Part shown: positions 25,222 to 33,596 of the stretch, in pieces
How positions within the stretch are numbered: the stretch's first letter is position 1
How the letters are laid out: every line of letters starts with the position of its first letter
Source of the DNA: an uncultured Acidimicrobiales bacterium
Lineage (GTDB): Bacteria > Actinomycetota > Acidimicrobiia > Acidimicrobiales > SHLQ01
Direction: 5' to 3'
Assembly (NCBI GenBank): GCA_938023735.1
Contig: CALJDK010000049.1
Span: forward strand, 1-43,210
DNA length: 43,210 nt
Position numbers and translations under genes: made by a program
The notes under the pieces: generated by a model
The model's database searches: none
The model's input: the letters and a program-made list of their open reading frames with translations, nothing else
Told to the model about the DNA's origin: nothing

Positions 25222-25223
25222 AA

Positions 25224-25285
25224 AATACGGTTCCAGACACCGTATTCAGAATTACGTTGAGAGACGGTTCCAGACACCGTATTCA
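25224..25285. repeat. 22-bp direct repeat with hairpin potential
   Basis: ACGGTTCCAGACACCGT followed by ATTCA occurs at 25227-25248 and again, without change, at 25264-25285. The first copy is flanked so that AATACGG and CCGTATT form a 7-bp stem (25224-25246). It lies between the convergent GGDEF and carboxylase epsilon genes. It may serve as a terminator region or belong to a dispersed small repeat family. Confidence 0.7.
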
Positions 25286-25334
25286 AATTGACGTTTGTCG
25301 ATATGTTTGACGGTAACGTTCGACGGTGTTGCGG

Positions 25335-25547
25335 TTACTTTCGGGGGAACGTTGGGCGTTTGAACCAGCGGCCGCTGAAGCGCCAATCGTTGTTTTGCTG
25401 GACCGGCTTTTGGGTTTGTGGTTTGGGCCACAACGCTGCGTAGGCGGCGAGGATCGCAGCCATCTCTTCGTCGGTCGCGTTGGGCGTGACTTCGACCGGA
25501 CCCGATCGGCCAACGGCGATCGATGGCTCGCTTGCGGTCTCGCTCAT
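25335..25547 (-). CDS. Acyl-CoA carboxylase epsilon subunit
   Basis: This 70-residue protein directly follows the carboxylase beta subunit, with an ATGA overlap. It has the layout of actinobacterial epsilon subunits: a short variable start, then [15 protein letters not shown] as a helix, and a basic, Trp-containing end ([11 protein letters not shown]). In actinobacteria such subunits bind the beta hexamer and raise activity of the acetyl/propionyl-CoA carboxylase complex. The alpha (biotin carboxylase/BCCP) subunit gene is not in the window. Confidence 0.85.
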   Translation of the reverse strand: MSETASEPSIAVGRSGPVEVTPNATDEEMAAILAAYAALWPKPQTQKPVQQNNDWRFSGRWFKRPTFPRK

Positions 25548-27100
25548 AGGGGAACGTTTCCGTGCTTGCGTTGGGGAAGCTCTTCGACCTTCGAGCCGAG
25601 CATGCGAATTCCCTGCACCAACTTGATGCGGGTTTCGGCCGGATCGATGACGTCGTCGACGTAGCCTCGCTCGGCCGCGATGTAGGGGTTGGCGTTGCGC
25701 TTGGTGTACTCGTCGATGAGTTCGGCGCGCTTGGCTTCGGGGTCGGCGGCTCCCTGAAGCTCGCGGCGGTAGATGATTTCCACCGCACCCTGGGGCCCCA
25801 TCACGGCAAGCTCGGCCGACGGCCATGCCAGTGAGTAGTCGCAGCCAACCGACTTGGAATCCATCACCACATACGCGCCGCCGTAGGCCTTGCGGGTGAT
25901 GACCTGCATGCGGGGCACCGAGGCTTCGCAGTATGCGTAGAGCAGCTTGGCGCCGTGGCGGATAATGCCACCGTGTTCCTGGTCGACGCCAGGCAGGAAA
26001 CCGGGCACGTCGACGAACGTGACGATGGGGATGTTGAAGGCGTCGCAGGTGCGAATGAACCGGGCGGCCTTTTCGGATGATTCGATGTCGAGCACTCCGG
26101 CCAGCACCTTCGGCTGGTTGCCCACGACGCCGACGGGCTTACCGTCGAGCCGAGAGAATCCGCACACGATGCTGCGTCCCCAGGCGGAGTGATACTCGAG
26201 GAACTCGCCGTCGTCCATGACTGCGGTGATGATTTCGATCATGTCGTAGGGGACATTGGGCGAGTCGGGAACCATGCCGGCCAGTTCGGGGATGAGACGG
26301 TCGGGGTCGTCGAGCGGTTCGGATTCGGGCGGGGTTTCGAGGTTGTTGGCCGGAAGAAACGACAGCAGGTGCTTGACGCTGTCGAGCACGCTCTTTTCGT
26401 CTTCGCCGACGAACGTGGCTACGCCTGATTTGGACGAGTGGCTTCCTGCGCCGCCGAGTTCTTCGAGGGTGACTTCTTCGCCGGTGACGGTCTTCACCAC
26501 GTCGGGACCGGTGATGAACATATGCGACTTCTCGCGCACCATAAAGATGAAGTCGGTCATGGCCGGGCTATACACCGCGCCGCCGGCGCATGGGCCGAGA
26601 ATCACGCTGATCTGGGGGATAACGCCTGAGGCAGCCACGTTGCGACGGAAGATACCGCCGTACGCATCGAGGCTGACAACGCCTTCTTGGATTCGGGCTC
26701 CGGCGCCGTCGTTGAGGCCGATCATTGGTGCGCCCACCGAGTTGGCCAGGTCCATCACCTTGTGGATCTTCTCTGCGAAAACCTCGCCGAGGGCGCCGCC
26801 CATAACGGTGAAGTCCTGGGCCATCACGAAGACTTTGCGGCCGTCGACGGTTCCCCAGCCGGTGATGACGCCGTCGGTGTAAGGGCGGGTGTCGAGGCCG
26901 GCGTCGAGTGCCCGGTGCCGGGCGAGCATGTCGAGTTCGTTGAACGAGCCGTCGTCGAGGAAGTAGTCGATTCGCTCGCGGGCGAGCATCTTGCCTTTGG
27001 CGTGCTGACGCTCGACCGAGCGCTCGGAGCCTGCGTGAAGGGCCTCTTCTTTACGACGTTCGAGATCGGCGAGTCGGTCGGCCAACGGGAGTTCAGACAT
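25544..27100 (-). CDS. Acyl-CoA carboxylase beta subunit (propionyl/acetyl-CoA carboxyltransferase)
   Basis: The 518-residue carboxyltransferase matches PccB/AccD-type beta subunits in length. The N-terminal half has [28 protein letters not shown] and [14 protein letters not shown] (oxyanion region). The C-terminal half has [29 protein letters not shown] and [16 protein letters not shown]. It transfers carboxyl from biotin to propionyl- or acetyl-CoA to make methylmalonyl- or malonyl-CoA. The substrate is probably propionyl-CoA or mixed; I cannot tell. It is divergent from the LOG gene and coupled to the epsilon subunit. Confidence 0.94.
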   Translation of the reverse strand: MSELPLADRLADLERRKEEALHAGSERSVERQHAKGKMLARERIDYFLDDGSFNELDMLARHRALDAGLDTRPYTDGVITGWGTVDGRKVFVMAQDFTVMGGALGEVFAEKIHKVMDLANSVGAPMIGLNDGAGARIQEGVVSLDAYGGIFRRNVAASGVIPQISVILGPCAGGAVYSPAMTDFIFMVREKSHMFITGPDVVKTVTGEEVTLEELGGAGSHSSKSGVATFVGEDEKSVLDSVKHLLSFLPANNLETPPESEPLDDPDRLIPELAGMVPDSPNVPYDMIEIITAVMDDGEFLEYHSAWGRSIVCGFSRLDGKPVGVVGNQPKVLAGVLDIESSEKAARFIRTCDAFNIPIVTFVDVPGFLPGVDQEHGGIIRHGAKLLYAYCEASVPRMQVITRKAYGGAYVVMDSKSVGCDYSLAWPSAELAVMGPQGAVEIIYRRELQGAADPEAKRAELIDEYTKRNANPYIAAERGYVDDVIDPAETRIKLVQGIRMLGSKVEELPQRKHGNVPL

Positions 27101-27220
27101 ATCCCCGCACCATATCGGCTGGAAGGCGACGGACTCGAAACCAGATCAGCGCTGCTTGGTGGTAACTCGACCGGCAATCGCGGCACAAGCACAGCGCGAA
27201 ACTCATTTGGTGGCGTCTTC

Positions 27221-27226
27221 TAGTGT
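27221..27226 (+). promoter_or_regulatory. Candidate -10 for leaderless LOG gene
   Basis: TAGTGT is followed by six bases and the ATG at 27233. The GAGG between them is too close to the start codon for a ribosome site. No clear -35 is seen. Confidence 0.4.
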
Positions 27227-27232
27227 GAGGCG

Positions 27233-27805
27233 ATGCGGACCTTGCGTGAACTGTGTGTCTTTTGCGGATCTTCGACCGGTACCAACCCGACCCATTCAGC
27301 AAACGCCAAAGCTCTGGCCGAGTTGATGGTGGCCGACGACATCGGCCTGGTGTATGGCGGCGGCGAAACGGGCCTCATGGGACTCATCGCCGACACGATT
27401 TTGGCGCTTGGCGGGCGGGTGACCGGCGTGATTCCGGTATCGCTGGGCAAAGAGGTTGCGCACCGCGGTCTGACCGAGCTCATCGAGACCGACACCATGC
27501 ACCAACGCAAAGCGTTGATGTACGAGCGTTCGGATTCTTTCATTGCCATGCCGGGCGGTTTCGGAACGCTCGAGGAAGTTGCCGAGGTGGCCACGTGGCG
27601 CCAGATCGGCGTGCACGACAAGCCCGTGGGGTTTCTCGACAGCGATGGGTTCTACACCCAGCTGTTGGCCTGGTTCGACCGGGCGGTCGACGACGGGCTC
27701 CTCAAGGCGAAGAACCGACAGCTCATACACGCCTCGGCCGACCCTGCGGCGCTTCTCGACATGCTCCGTTCCGACGACGTTGCCTACGAGCCGAAGTGGC
27801 AGTAG
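27233..27805 (+). CDS. LOG family protein (cytokinin riboside 5'-monophosphate phosphoribohydrolase-like)
   Basis: The 190-residue protein has the LOG/TIGR00730 signature: CVFCGSSTG at the start, VYGGGETGLMGLIAD near residue 42, and the active-site PGGFGTLEEVAEVATW near residue 105. An Arg-rich segment (HQRKALMYERSDSFI) precedes it. Known members cleave AMP-type nucleotides to free base and ribose 5-phosphate. In bacteria outside plants this may serve nucleotide salvage. It is divergent from the acyl-CoA carboxylase genes. Confidence 0.92.
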   Translation: MRTLRELCVFCGSSTGTNPTHSANAKALAELMVADDIGLVYGGGETGLMGLIADTILALGGRVTGVIPVSLGKEVAHRGLTELIETDTMHQRKALMYERSDSFIAMPGGFGTLEEVAEVATWRQIGVHDKPVGFLDSDGFYTQLLAWFDRAVDDGLLKAKNRQLIHASADPAALLDMLRSDDVAYEPKWQ

Positions 27806-27842
27806 CCCCCAACGCTACGTCGAGCGCGTCCGGATCGGCTCC

Positions 27843-27965
27843 GTGCTGCGGACGTTGCTGTTAACGCTTGGCGTGTGGACGCTCGCTCGATCGCAGGTTG
27901 GCGAACTCAAGCCGATGCCGGCGATTCCGCCTCCCGTGCCGCTTGGTCAACAACCGAACCGGTAG
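27843..27965 (+). CDS. Possible 40-residue hydrophobic peptide
   Basis: GTG 27843 to TAG 27965 gives 40 residues: a hydrophobic start (VLRTLLLTLGVWTLARS) and a Pro-rich end (PMPAIPPPVPLG). It fills part of the 211-base gap between the LOG and crotonase genes. There is no clear ribosome site. It may be a real small membrane peptide or a chance frame; evidence is weak. Confidence 0.22.
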   Translation: MLRTLLLTLGVWTLARSQVGELKPMPAIPPPVPLGQQPNR

Positions 27966-27981
27966 CGCAACCCGCCGGGAG

Positions 27982-28010
27982 TCGACGGGCCAGTCGTGGC
28001 TCTCTAAGAT
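27982..28010 (+). promoter_or_regulatory. Promoter of the crotonase gene (leaderless)
   Basis: TCGACG (27982-27987), 17 bases and TAAGAT (28005-28010) precede the ATG at 28017 by exactly six bases. No Shine-Dalgarno is present. The gene should have a leaderless message. Confidence 0.55.
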
Positions 28011-28016
28011 TCCGCT

Positions 28017-28793
28017 ATGTCTAACGCAACCGAACCCACACTCCTTACCGAACGCCGCGGTCACGTGATGATCATCACGCTAAACCGCCCCGAGGCCATG
28101 AACTCGGTAAATCAGGATCTCGCCAACGCCATGGAAGCGGCGCTGAACGAGCTTGACAGTGACGACGATCTTCGGGTGGGCGTGCTCAACGGCAACGGCC
28201 GAGGCTTCAGTGCCGGCATGGACCTCAAGGCGTTCGTGTCGGGCGGAATGCCCATGGTCGATGGTCGTGGCTTCGCTGGCATCTGCGAGCGCAGCGCCGA
28301 CAAGCCGCTGATCGCTGCAATCGAAGGCTTCGCCCTTGCTGGCGGCCTGGAGATTGCTCTTTCGTGTGACCTGATGGTTGCTTCCGAAGGCGCCAAGCTT
28401 GGTATCCCCGAAACTGGTGTTGGCCTCTTTGCTGGCGCCGGTGCGCTGCTGCGTTTGCCGAAGGTGCTGCCCTACGCCAAGGCTATGGAGATGGCGCTAA
28501 CCGCCAAGCCCATCACCGCCGAAGAGGGCTTGGCGCTCGGCATGGTTGCCCGGGTGGTTCCCAAGGGTGAAGCGCTCGATACCGCAATCGAGTTGGCCGA
28601 AGCCATCGCCAAAAACGCACCGCTTGCCGTTGCGGCATCAAAGAAGATCATCAAAGAGTTCTCAATGCAGACCGACGAAGAATTCTGGGCAGCGCACAAC
28701 CCAATCATGCACGAGGTATTCGGATCGGCAGACGCCATCGAAGGCGCAACCGCCTTCGCCGAGAAGCGAGAACCCAACTGGCGAGGCAAGTAG
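28017..28793 (+). CDS. Enoyl-CoA hydratase/isomerase (crotonase) family protein
   Basis: The 258-residue protein has the usual crotonase length. The oxyanion-hole segments are GFSAGMDLKAF near residue 65 and ALAGGLEIALSCDLMVA near residue 108, and the second helps hold the catalytic Glu. GIPETGVGLFAGAGALLRLP follows. The family hydrates enoyl-CoA or isomerises acyl-CoA thioesters; which acyl-CoA is used cannot be said. It stands alone, with its own promoter and no beta-oxidation partners next to it. Confidence 0.9.
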   Translation: MSNATEPTLLTERRGHVMIITLNRPEAMNSVNQDLANAMEAALNELDSDDDLRVGVLNGNGRGFSAGMDLKAFVSGGMPMVDGRGFAGICERSADKPLIAAIEGFALAGGLEIALSCDLMVASEGAKLGIPETGVGLFAGAGALLRLPKVLPYAKAMEMALTAKPITAEEGLALGMVARVVPKGEALDTAIELAEAIAKNAPLAVAASKKIIKEFSMQTDEEFWAAHNPIMHEVFGSADAIEGATAFAEKREPNWRGK

Positions 28794-29063
28794 CTACTTA
28801 AGCACCTGAAGACGGCGAGGCGGCTGGATAAGTATTCCTGACCGCCTGACTAGGGGATTTGCTCAGATGGGTGCATCGTCCGCCGGCGTTTGACATTGAA
28901 TCCGATGAGGCTAGGGTGAAAAAAGCTCATTCGTTTTGACTGAGCGGCGGATAGTGAAAACGGCGGAACGGCGGAAAATCGGCGGATGGTTTGTTGGCAC
29001 TTCACGTGCCGACTTTCCTGAACCTGTACTGAAGCAGTTCTCGCCTCAACTCAGGAGAGAGCC
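28794..29063. other. Longest gene-free stretch, 270 bases; promoter and leader of the secreted repeat protein
   Basis: It holds a possible promoter (TTGACA 28890-28895, 16 bases, TAGGGT 28912-28917). Four CGGCGGA repeats follow at 28945, 28961, 28969 and 28980. A hairpin (GTTGGCAC 28993-29000 with GTGCCGAC 29006-29013, one G-U pair) comes next. Ribosome site AGGAGAG stands before the ATG at 29064. I recognise no riboswitch class. Confidence 0.5.
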
Positions 29064-31253
29064 ATGCGAAAAGTACCTAAATGGCGGCAGCCACGGCTGA
29101 CCGTTTCACGAACTACGAGGCGGCTACTCGTCGCCTTGGCAATGATCGCGAGCGTTCTGTCGCTCTCGGCGACAGCAGCGTCGGCGGACCTAGATCCGGT
29201 CGTCGACGATCGCCCCGGCGGGTTACCCGCTCAGGGCGAGTGCGGACCCGACGGTCTTGGCACCTATGTGAAGTTCACAACGGGCGGCCCAGGAGCGGCG
29301 GACGACGAAGCCACCACGACCGGTGGAAAAAACTACACCGCAACGTTTACCGAGATCGTCGGCCAAGACGGAACCACCTTCCAGGTCAATAGCCTTGTCG
29401 ACTCCGATACCAATGAGAGAATCATCTATTCGGAACTAGTGGGCGGCGCTCAGAGCGTCAACCCGATTTGGGCGTTCCCTCCGGTTCCCGGTACCCCATC
29501 CCCGGTACTAAACGTCCCAACGGGCGGTAACTTCTCGCAGTTTGCCTTGTGCGTATTCGACCGATTTGGTTCGCTCGACCTCACCAAGACGGCGAACGGC
29601 GCTGGAACCTTCTACTTCGATGTTGAGTGCAAGTCACCCAGCGGCGTAACGATCTTCACCATCGATGACTTTGGTCCGGTATCCTTCACTGCCGATGGTT
29701 CGCAGACGGTCACACTCTCTGACCGAATCCCCATCGGCACGGTCTGTACCGTGTCCGAGGATCCAACGCAGGGCGACGCTGCCGACTTCGACAACGATGG
29801 CCCCAAGACGGTCACCATCCCCTTCGAAGATGACCCGGCGACCCAAACGGTAACCATCAACAACACGTTGAAGAGCACCGACGTCACGGTGAACAAGGTT
29901 GTCGAAAACCCGCAAGGCCTCCCGCTTCCGCAGGACACCTTTGACATCACCGTCACCTGTGACGGAACCGACTACGACCGCACCCTTTCCGATGGAGGGT
30001 CAGCGATTATTACCGACATTGCTGTTGGAATTGAATGCTCGGTTACCGAAACACCACCAGAACCGGCTGAAGATTGGTCGGTAGCGGTAAGCGGCCCGAT
30101 CACTACAACCTCTGCCGGACCGAACAACCTGACCGTCACCAACACCTACGACCCCGCAGACCGCGAGGTCAAAGTGAAGAAGGTCGTCATCAACGACACC
30201 GGACTGCCGACACCAGTCAGCAGCTTCGACGTTGTAGTCACCTGCGGCGGCGTTGACGCCGGCACCTTCACCCTCGGCGACGGCCAGATGGCAAACGTCG
30301 GAGACTTCCCGGTAGGCACCAATTGCACCGCAACCGACAACCCAGGCGACGACTGGATGGTCACCGATGGGGCACTCACCGTGTCACTCGACGGACCAAA
30401 CCTGATCACCGTCACCAACACCTACGACCCCGCAGACCGCGAGGTCAAGGTGATGAAGGTTGTTGTGAACAACAGCGGCCAGCCGACACCGCTGGAGTTC
30501 TTCGACATCGGCGTGAACTGTGCAGGCGCAAGCGCTGGCAACTACACGCTCACCGATGGTGGCATGGCGGTCGTGGGAGACTTCCCAGTAGGCACCAAGT
30601 GCACCGCGTCTGACACCCTCGGCGCAGATTGGATCGTCACGCCAGGAGAAATCACCGTTGCACTCAACGGCGACAACATCCTGGTAGTCACCAACACCTA
30701 CAACCCACCGGTTGAAGAGGTGTACGGATGTACTCCTGGCTTCTGGAAGAACCATCTCAACCAGTTCCTGGCTACCGGCTACAGCCCGTACCAGACGGTT
30801 GGTTCGATTTGGGGCGACCACGTGCCATATGCCGATGCCACACTGATTGAAGCACTCAACTTCACGGGTGGTTCCGGACCGGACGGTGCGGCGCGGATTC
30901 TTCTGCGTGCGGCGGTTGCTGGGTTGCTGAACAATGCAACCTACGGCTCGTCCTACCCTGGCGCTGACCTGCTCGGCAGCGTCGGCTCTGCGCTTACGTC
31001 GGGGCGCGGCAAGATGATCAGTCTTGCTGGTCAGATCGATGCGGCCAACAACGAGTCGACCTGTGACCTCGGAGGTGGCGGTGGTGCGATTCCGATCAAG
31101 GATCCAAACGCCGCTCCTCGGGTAGCAGAGGAGGCTCCGGCTGAGGAAGAAGCCCCGGCTGAAGAGGAAGCTCCAGCAGAGGAAGCACCTGCCGAGGAAA
31201 AGAAGTCGCCAGGCAAGTCAGGCGACGCTCCCGGAAAGAAGGGCAAGAACTAG
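29064..31253 (+). CDS. Large secreted protein with four DUF5979-like beta repeats and a CTPGFWKNH domain
   Basis: The 729-residue protein has a long actinobacterial signal peptide (Arg-rich start, hydrophobic residues 21-40, cut near ASA). After a unique region come four related domains of about 92 residues from near 173, 271, 364 and 456. Each begins like VTVNKVV, has a Cys pair (VTC...CT/S) and ends VTNTYDPA, which resembles DUF5979 surface repeats. A domain opening GCTPGFWKNH (about 554-680) follows, then an Ala/Pro/Glu tail and a basic end. No LPXTG or C-terminal membrane helix is seen, so it is probably released or held non-covalently. Confidence 0.85.
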   Translation: MRKVPKWRQPRLTVSRTTRRLLVALAMIASVLSLSATAASADLDPVVDDRPGGLPAQGECGPDGLGTYVKFTTGGPGAADDEATTTGGKNYTATFTEIVGQDGTTFQVNSLVDSDTNERIIYSELVGGAQSVNPIWAFPPVPGTPSPVLNVPTGGNFSQFALCVFDRFGSLDLTKTANGAGTFYFDVECKSPSGVTIFTIDDFGPVSFTADGSQTVTLSDRIPIGTVCTVSEDPTQGDAADFDNDGPKTVTIPFEDDPATQTVTINNTLKSTDVTVNKVVENPQGLPLPQDTFDITVTCDGTDYDRTLSDGGSAIITDIAVGIECSVTETPPEPAEDWSVAVSGPITTTSAGPNNLTVTNTYDPADREVKVKKVVINDTGLPTPVSSFDVVVTCGGVDAGTFTLGDGQMANVGDFPVGTNCTATDNPGDDWMVTDGALTVSLDGPNLITVTNTYDPADREVKVMKVVVNNSGQPTPLEFFDIGVNCAGASAGNYTLTDGGMAVVGDFPVGTKCTASDTLGADWIVTPGEITVALNGDNILVVTNTYNPPVEEVYGCTPGFWKNHLNQFLATGYSPYQTVGSIWGDHVPYADATLIEALNFTGGSGPDGAARILLRAAVAGLLNNATYGSSYPGADLLGSVGSALTSGRGKMISLAGQIDAANNESTCDLGGGGGAIPIKDPNAAPRVAEEAPAEEEAPAEEEAPAEEAPAEEKKSPGKSGDAPGKKGKN
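30132..30448 (+). repeat. Exact 41-base repeat within the secreted repeat protein gene
   Basis: The 41 bases at 30132-30172 recur without change at 30408-30448. They encode the junction TVTNTYDPADREVK between neighbouring domains. The distance, 276 bases, equals one 92-residue domain, so recombination between copies would delete or add exactly one domain in frame. Confidence 0.8.
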
Positions 31254-31304
31254 TAGCCGCCCTGCGGTACACACACTTGTAACCTTCACCTACAGCTATA
31301 AAGC

Positions 31305-31340
31305 AAAGGGGTTGGTGGCGTAACTGCCACCAACCCCTTT
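31305..31340. terminator. Strong bidirectional intrinsic terminator
   Basis: A perfect 15-bp stem (AAAGGGGTTGGTGGC with GCCACCAACCCCTTT) encloses the 6-base loop GTAACT. It lies between the convergent secreted repeat protein gene and the small secreted peptide gene. The A-run and T-run at its ends give short U-tracts in both directions. Confidence 0.85.
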
Positions 31341-31392
31341 CGCGTGTGCATGTCGGACAGATCACTACATCAACGCAGCATGTCCGAAGCGC

Positions 31393-31641
31393 CTACTTGC
31401 AGATCGCGGCGCCCTTGTGTTGGCCCGGGTAGTGGCCGCGGTTCTTCCCGATTCCTCCGGCACGCGCGGTTTCGCTGTGAAACTTGCCCATATCGCACCC
31501 GATACCTGCACCGTTCTCGACACCGTTAGCGTTTGCCGGTGGCTGCGGTACCGCAGGCGCCGCTGACACCGATCCTGCGAATCCAAAGGTGAGAGACGAC
31601 GCCGCTAGACAAGCAACAGCAACTTTGTTTCGTACATTCAT
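31393..31641 (-). CDS. Small secreted peptide, unknown function
   Basis: The 82-residue protein has a clear signal peptide (KVAVACLAASSLTFGFAG, likely cut after SVSAA), leaving about 54 residues. The mature part is Gly-, His- and Lys-rich with two Cys (GIGCDMGKFH and the C-terminal AAICK), which could form one disulfide. AGGGGAAA serves as ribosome site. It is bounded by two strong terminators, so it is a single-gene unit. I do not recognise the family. Confidence 0.72.
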   Translation of the reverse strand: MNVRNKVAVACLAASSLTFGFAGSVSAAPAVPQPPANANGVENGAGIGCDMGKFHSETARAGGIGKNRGHYPGQHKGAAICK

Positions 31642-31724
31642 AGTTTCCCCTAGTGAGTTTTTGTCATGGTTCGATGAGAACCCGTCATGAACCTAGCAAC
31701 GGCATAAGTAGTTGTCACGCAAAG

Positions 31725-31740
31725 ACTTGTTTGAACAAGT
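31725..31740. promoter_or_regulatory. Palindrome upstream of the small secreted peptide gene
   Basis: ACTTGTT and AACAAGT are separated by TG, giving a 16-base palindrome about 85 bases before the start codon at 31641. The place and size suit an operator or activator site. Confidence 0.4.
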
Positions 31741-31791
31741 TTTCCTCACCCTTACCGTTTGCCCACTGCTACAGCCCCGCCACACAAACAA

Positions 31792-31832
31792 AAAGTAAGC
31801 ACGCTGGGGTCTGACCCCAGCGTGCTTACTTT
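31792..31832 (-). terminator. Intrinsic terminator after the alpha/beta hydrolase gene
   Basis: A perfect 19-bp stem, from AAAGTAAGCACGCTGGGGT and its complement ending at 31832, encloses a 3-base loop. On the minus strand it is followed by TTTTTGTTTG. It stands 12 bases after the hydrolase stop codon. It is the strongest terminator in the window. Confidence 0.9.
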
Positions 31833-31844
31833 CGGGCTGCTGGG

Positions 31845-32633
31845 CTAGAGGTTGCTCAGGAACTCGGTGATTGCTGGGTTGACTATGTCTGGGTGGGTCA
31901 TGTTTGGGGCGTGAGCGGCTCCCGGGACTCGGACGAGGCCTTTGCCGTTTGGCACCGCTGCTTGCAGGGCTTCGGCTTTGTCGATGGTGATCGACTGATC
32001 GGCTTCGCCATGCACGCTCAACACGGGCACGGTGATTTCGCCCAGGCGGTCGGTGATGTCGTCACGGCCGAGCAGGGTTTGTGCGGCGAACTCCATCTGA
32101 GATCCAGCGCCAGCCGAGCGGCGTGCCTCCCACTTGGCGATCCATTCAGCATTGAGCACCTCGTCATCGATGATGAGACCGGCCACAAATGCACCAACAT
32201 CACCCAGCGGTTCGTCGCTCAACCAGTGGCCGACCATGCCCTTGTACCCTTCGAGAGTTTCGGGCGGGTCGACCCCAGATTCGGAGTCGATGAGCACCAA
32301 AGCTTGCACCCGGTCGGGGTGACGCAACGCTGCGCGCAGCGACAAGAACCCGCCCTGCGACATTCCCGCGAAGACCGCCTTGTCGATACCTAGATGATCA
32401 AGCAGGGCCACCGCGTCATCGGCCGAATCCCAGTAGGTGAAGTGATCGGTTGCCGCCGTCTCGCCGAAGCCCCGCTCGTCCCACGCCACGTGGCGGTGGC
32501 CGTCGATACCGGCAACCTGCTGATCGAACATGGTGTGGTCCATCAGAAAACCGTGGCTCCAGAGCACCACTGGCCCGTCGCCGCCGGAGTCGGCGTAGTT
32601 GACGTGTTGTCCGTTGATTTCGGCGACGGGCAT
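31845..32633 (-). CDS. Alpha/beta-fold hydrolase
   Basis: The 262-residue protein has HGFLMDHTMFDQQV as oxyanion-hole segment near residue 28 and the nucleophile elbow GMSQGG near residue 95. The catalytic Asp is probably in VHGEADQSI, and the catalytic His is in GAAHAPN near the C-terminus. The sequence resembles 3-oxoadipate enol-lactonase-like and similar esterases, but the substrate cannot be fixed. ATG 32633 is chosen for its ribosome site (CAGGAG); the open frame runs on to 32738 but overlaps the neighbouring gene. A strong terminator follows. Confidence 0.88.
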   Translation of the reverse strand: MPVAEINGQHVNYADSGGDGPVVLWSHGFLMDHTMFDQQVAGIDGHRHVAWDERGFGETAATDHFTYWDSADDAVALLDHLGIDKAVFAGMSQGGFLSLRAALRHPDRVQALVLIDSESGVDPPETLEGYKGMVGHWLSDEPLGDVGAFVAGLIIDDEVLNAEWIAKWEARRSAGAGSQMEFAAQTLLGRDDITDRLGEITVPVLSVHGEADQSITIDKAEALQAAVPNGKGLVRVPGAAHAPNMTHPDIVNPAITEFLSNL

Positions 32634-32686
32634 GGCTGTCTCCTGATGATTCGGTGACGAGAATTCCTGGGAGTGGTCTATCGCGT

Positions 32687-33352
32687 TCAGACCGACTCGT
32701 CGATGGCATCGAGCCATTCGTCCCAGTAGAACTTCCACTCGTCGATGGCATCGGCGTCGGCAAGTTTGCTGTGTTGCACGCTCACCGCCACCCGGCCGCC
32801 CGCCTTCAACGTCAGCGACAGCAGCGCGACGCTGTCGCTAAACCCGAGCCGTATCGCCTTGGCCGAGGGTTTCGACAACAGCGCCACGGAATGCCCGGGA
32901 AACAGGTCGGCTCGGTCGGCATCGTCGAGCAGCAACCTTCGAAGACCTGCGGCATCGGCCTCGACCGTCCTAGATTTGTTTGCGGTGAACGTGCCATCGG
33001 GCATCTCGCCGGGCAGTCTCCGTCCGGTGATTCGCTCCCACCCGACGGTTACTCCCTGCGCCCACCAACCGCTGAGCTTGTGCTCGGCCTCGAGCCATGC
33101 GGCGACGGCCGGGTGGCCATCGACGTGTTGAGGCCATGCGTCGATAATGTCGCACCACTCGTCCCAGCTTCGACCCGTTGCGTCGAGCACTCGCTGATCG
33201 GCGATCTCGGGCTGGGATATCCAGGCCCGACCGCCTGCCGCCGATCGTGCGGCGGCCTGTTCGAGTAGAACCCGACGGGCGGCGCCATACTTTTCGCCGG
33301 TCTTTTCCATCCGGGTTCGGACTCGACGTTTAAAGGACTCTTGCTTTGTCAT
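32687..33352 (-). CDS. DUF4287-like/SRPBCC-like protein
   Basis: The 221-residue protein starts with a basic helical segment (TKQESFKRRVRTRMEKTGEKY). Then comes a Trp-rich helical part resembling DUF4287 (SWDEWCDIIDAWP, AVAAWLEAEHKLSGWWAQG). The last 80 residues look like an SRPBCC (AHSA1/START-like) domain ending in KFYWDEWLDAID. Function is unknown. The start at 33352 fits a common family N-terminus (MTKQ); GAGAAAG is a weak ribosome site. It is upstream of, and probably co-transcribed with, the alpha/beta hydrolase gene (53-base gap). Confidence 0.72.
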   Translation of the reverse strand: MTKQESFKRRVRTRMEKTGEKYGAARRVLLEQAAARSAAGGRAWISQPEIADQRVLDATGRSWDEWCDIIDAWPQHVDGHPAVAAWLEAEHKLSGWWAQGVTVGWERITGRRLPGEMPDGTFTANKSRTVEADAAGLRRLLLDDADRADLFPGHSVALLSKPSAKAIRLGFSDSVALLSLTLKAGGRVAVSVQHSKLADADAIDEWKFYWDEWLDAIDESV

Positions 33353-33596
33353 TGCTGTTGCTTTCTCACACGGCCAAAGCTGCGCTTGGGACGACCTACG
33401 CTCGCCGCGACAGCCGGAACTCGAGCGGTGCAATCAAAAGAGTTGAACTGCAGAGCACACAAGGTCCCCTTTGCCTCGCAGACCGGCGGCGTAGGTGCCG
33501 GATCGAGGTCGGGCGCAGCAGGGCGCCGTGCCCGCCAACTTAGCCAACCACTACCGCCCCTTCAATAGCGTGCCACCGTCGACTAGACCTGATGCG

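Noticed and set aside
27013..27026. GAGCGCTC inside the acyl-CoA carboxylase gene resembling the LacI operator core
   Set aside because: It lacks the flanking TA...TA bases of the two true sites and lies deep within coding sequence.
28794..29063. Possible riboswitch (c-di-GMP or c-di-AMP type) in the leader of the secreted protein
   Set aside because: One simple hairpin and CGGCGGA repeats are present, but none of the conserved cores of these riboswitches could be matched.
31305..31832. Large inverted repeats around the small secreted peptide gene as ends of a mobile element
   Set aside because: The two palindromes differ in sequence, each is a self-contained hairpin with U-tracts, and no transposase is present; they are terminators.
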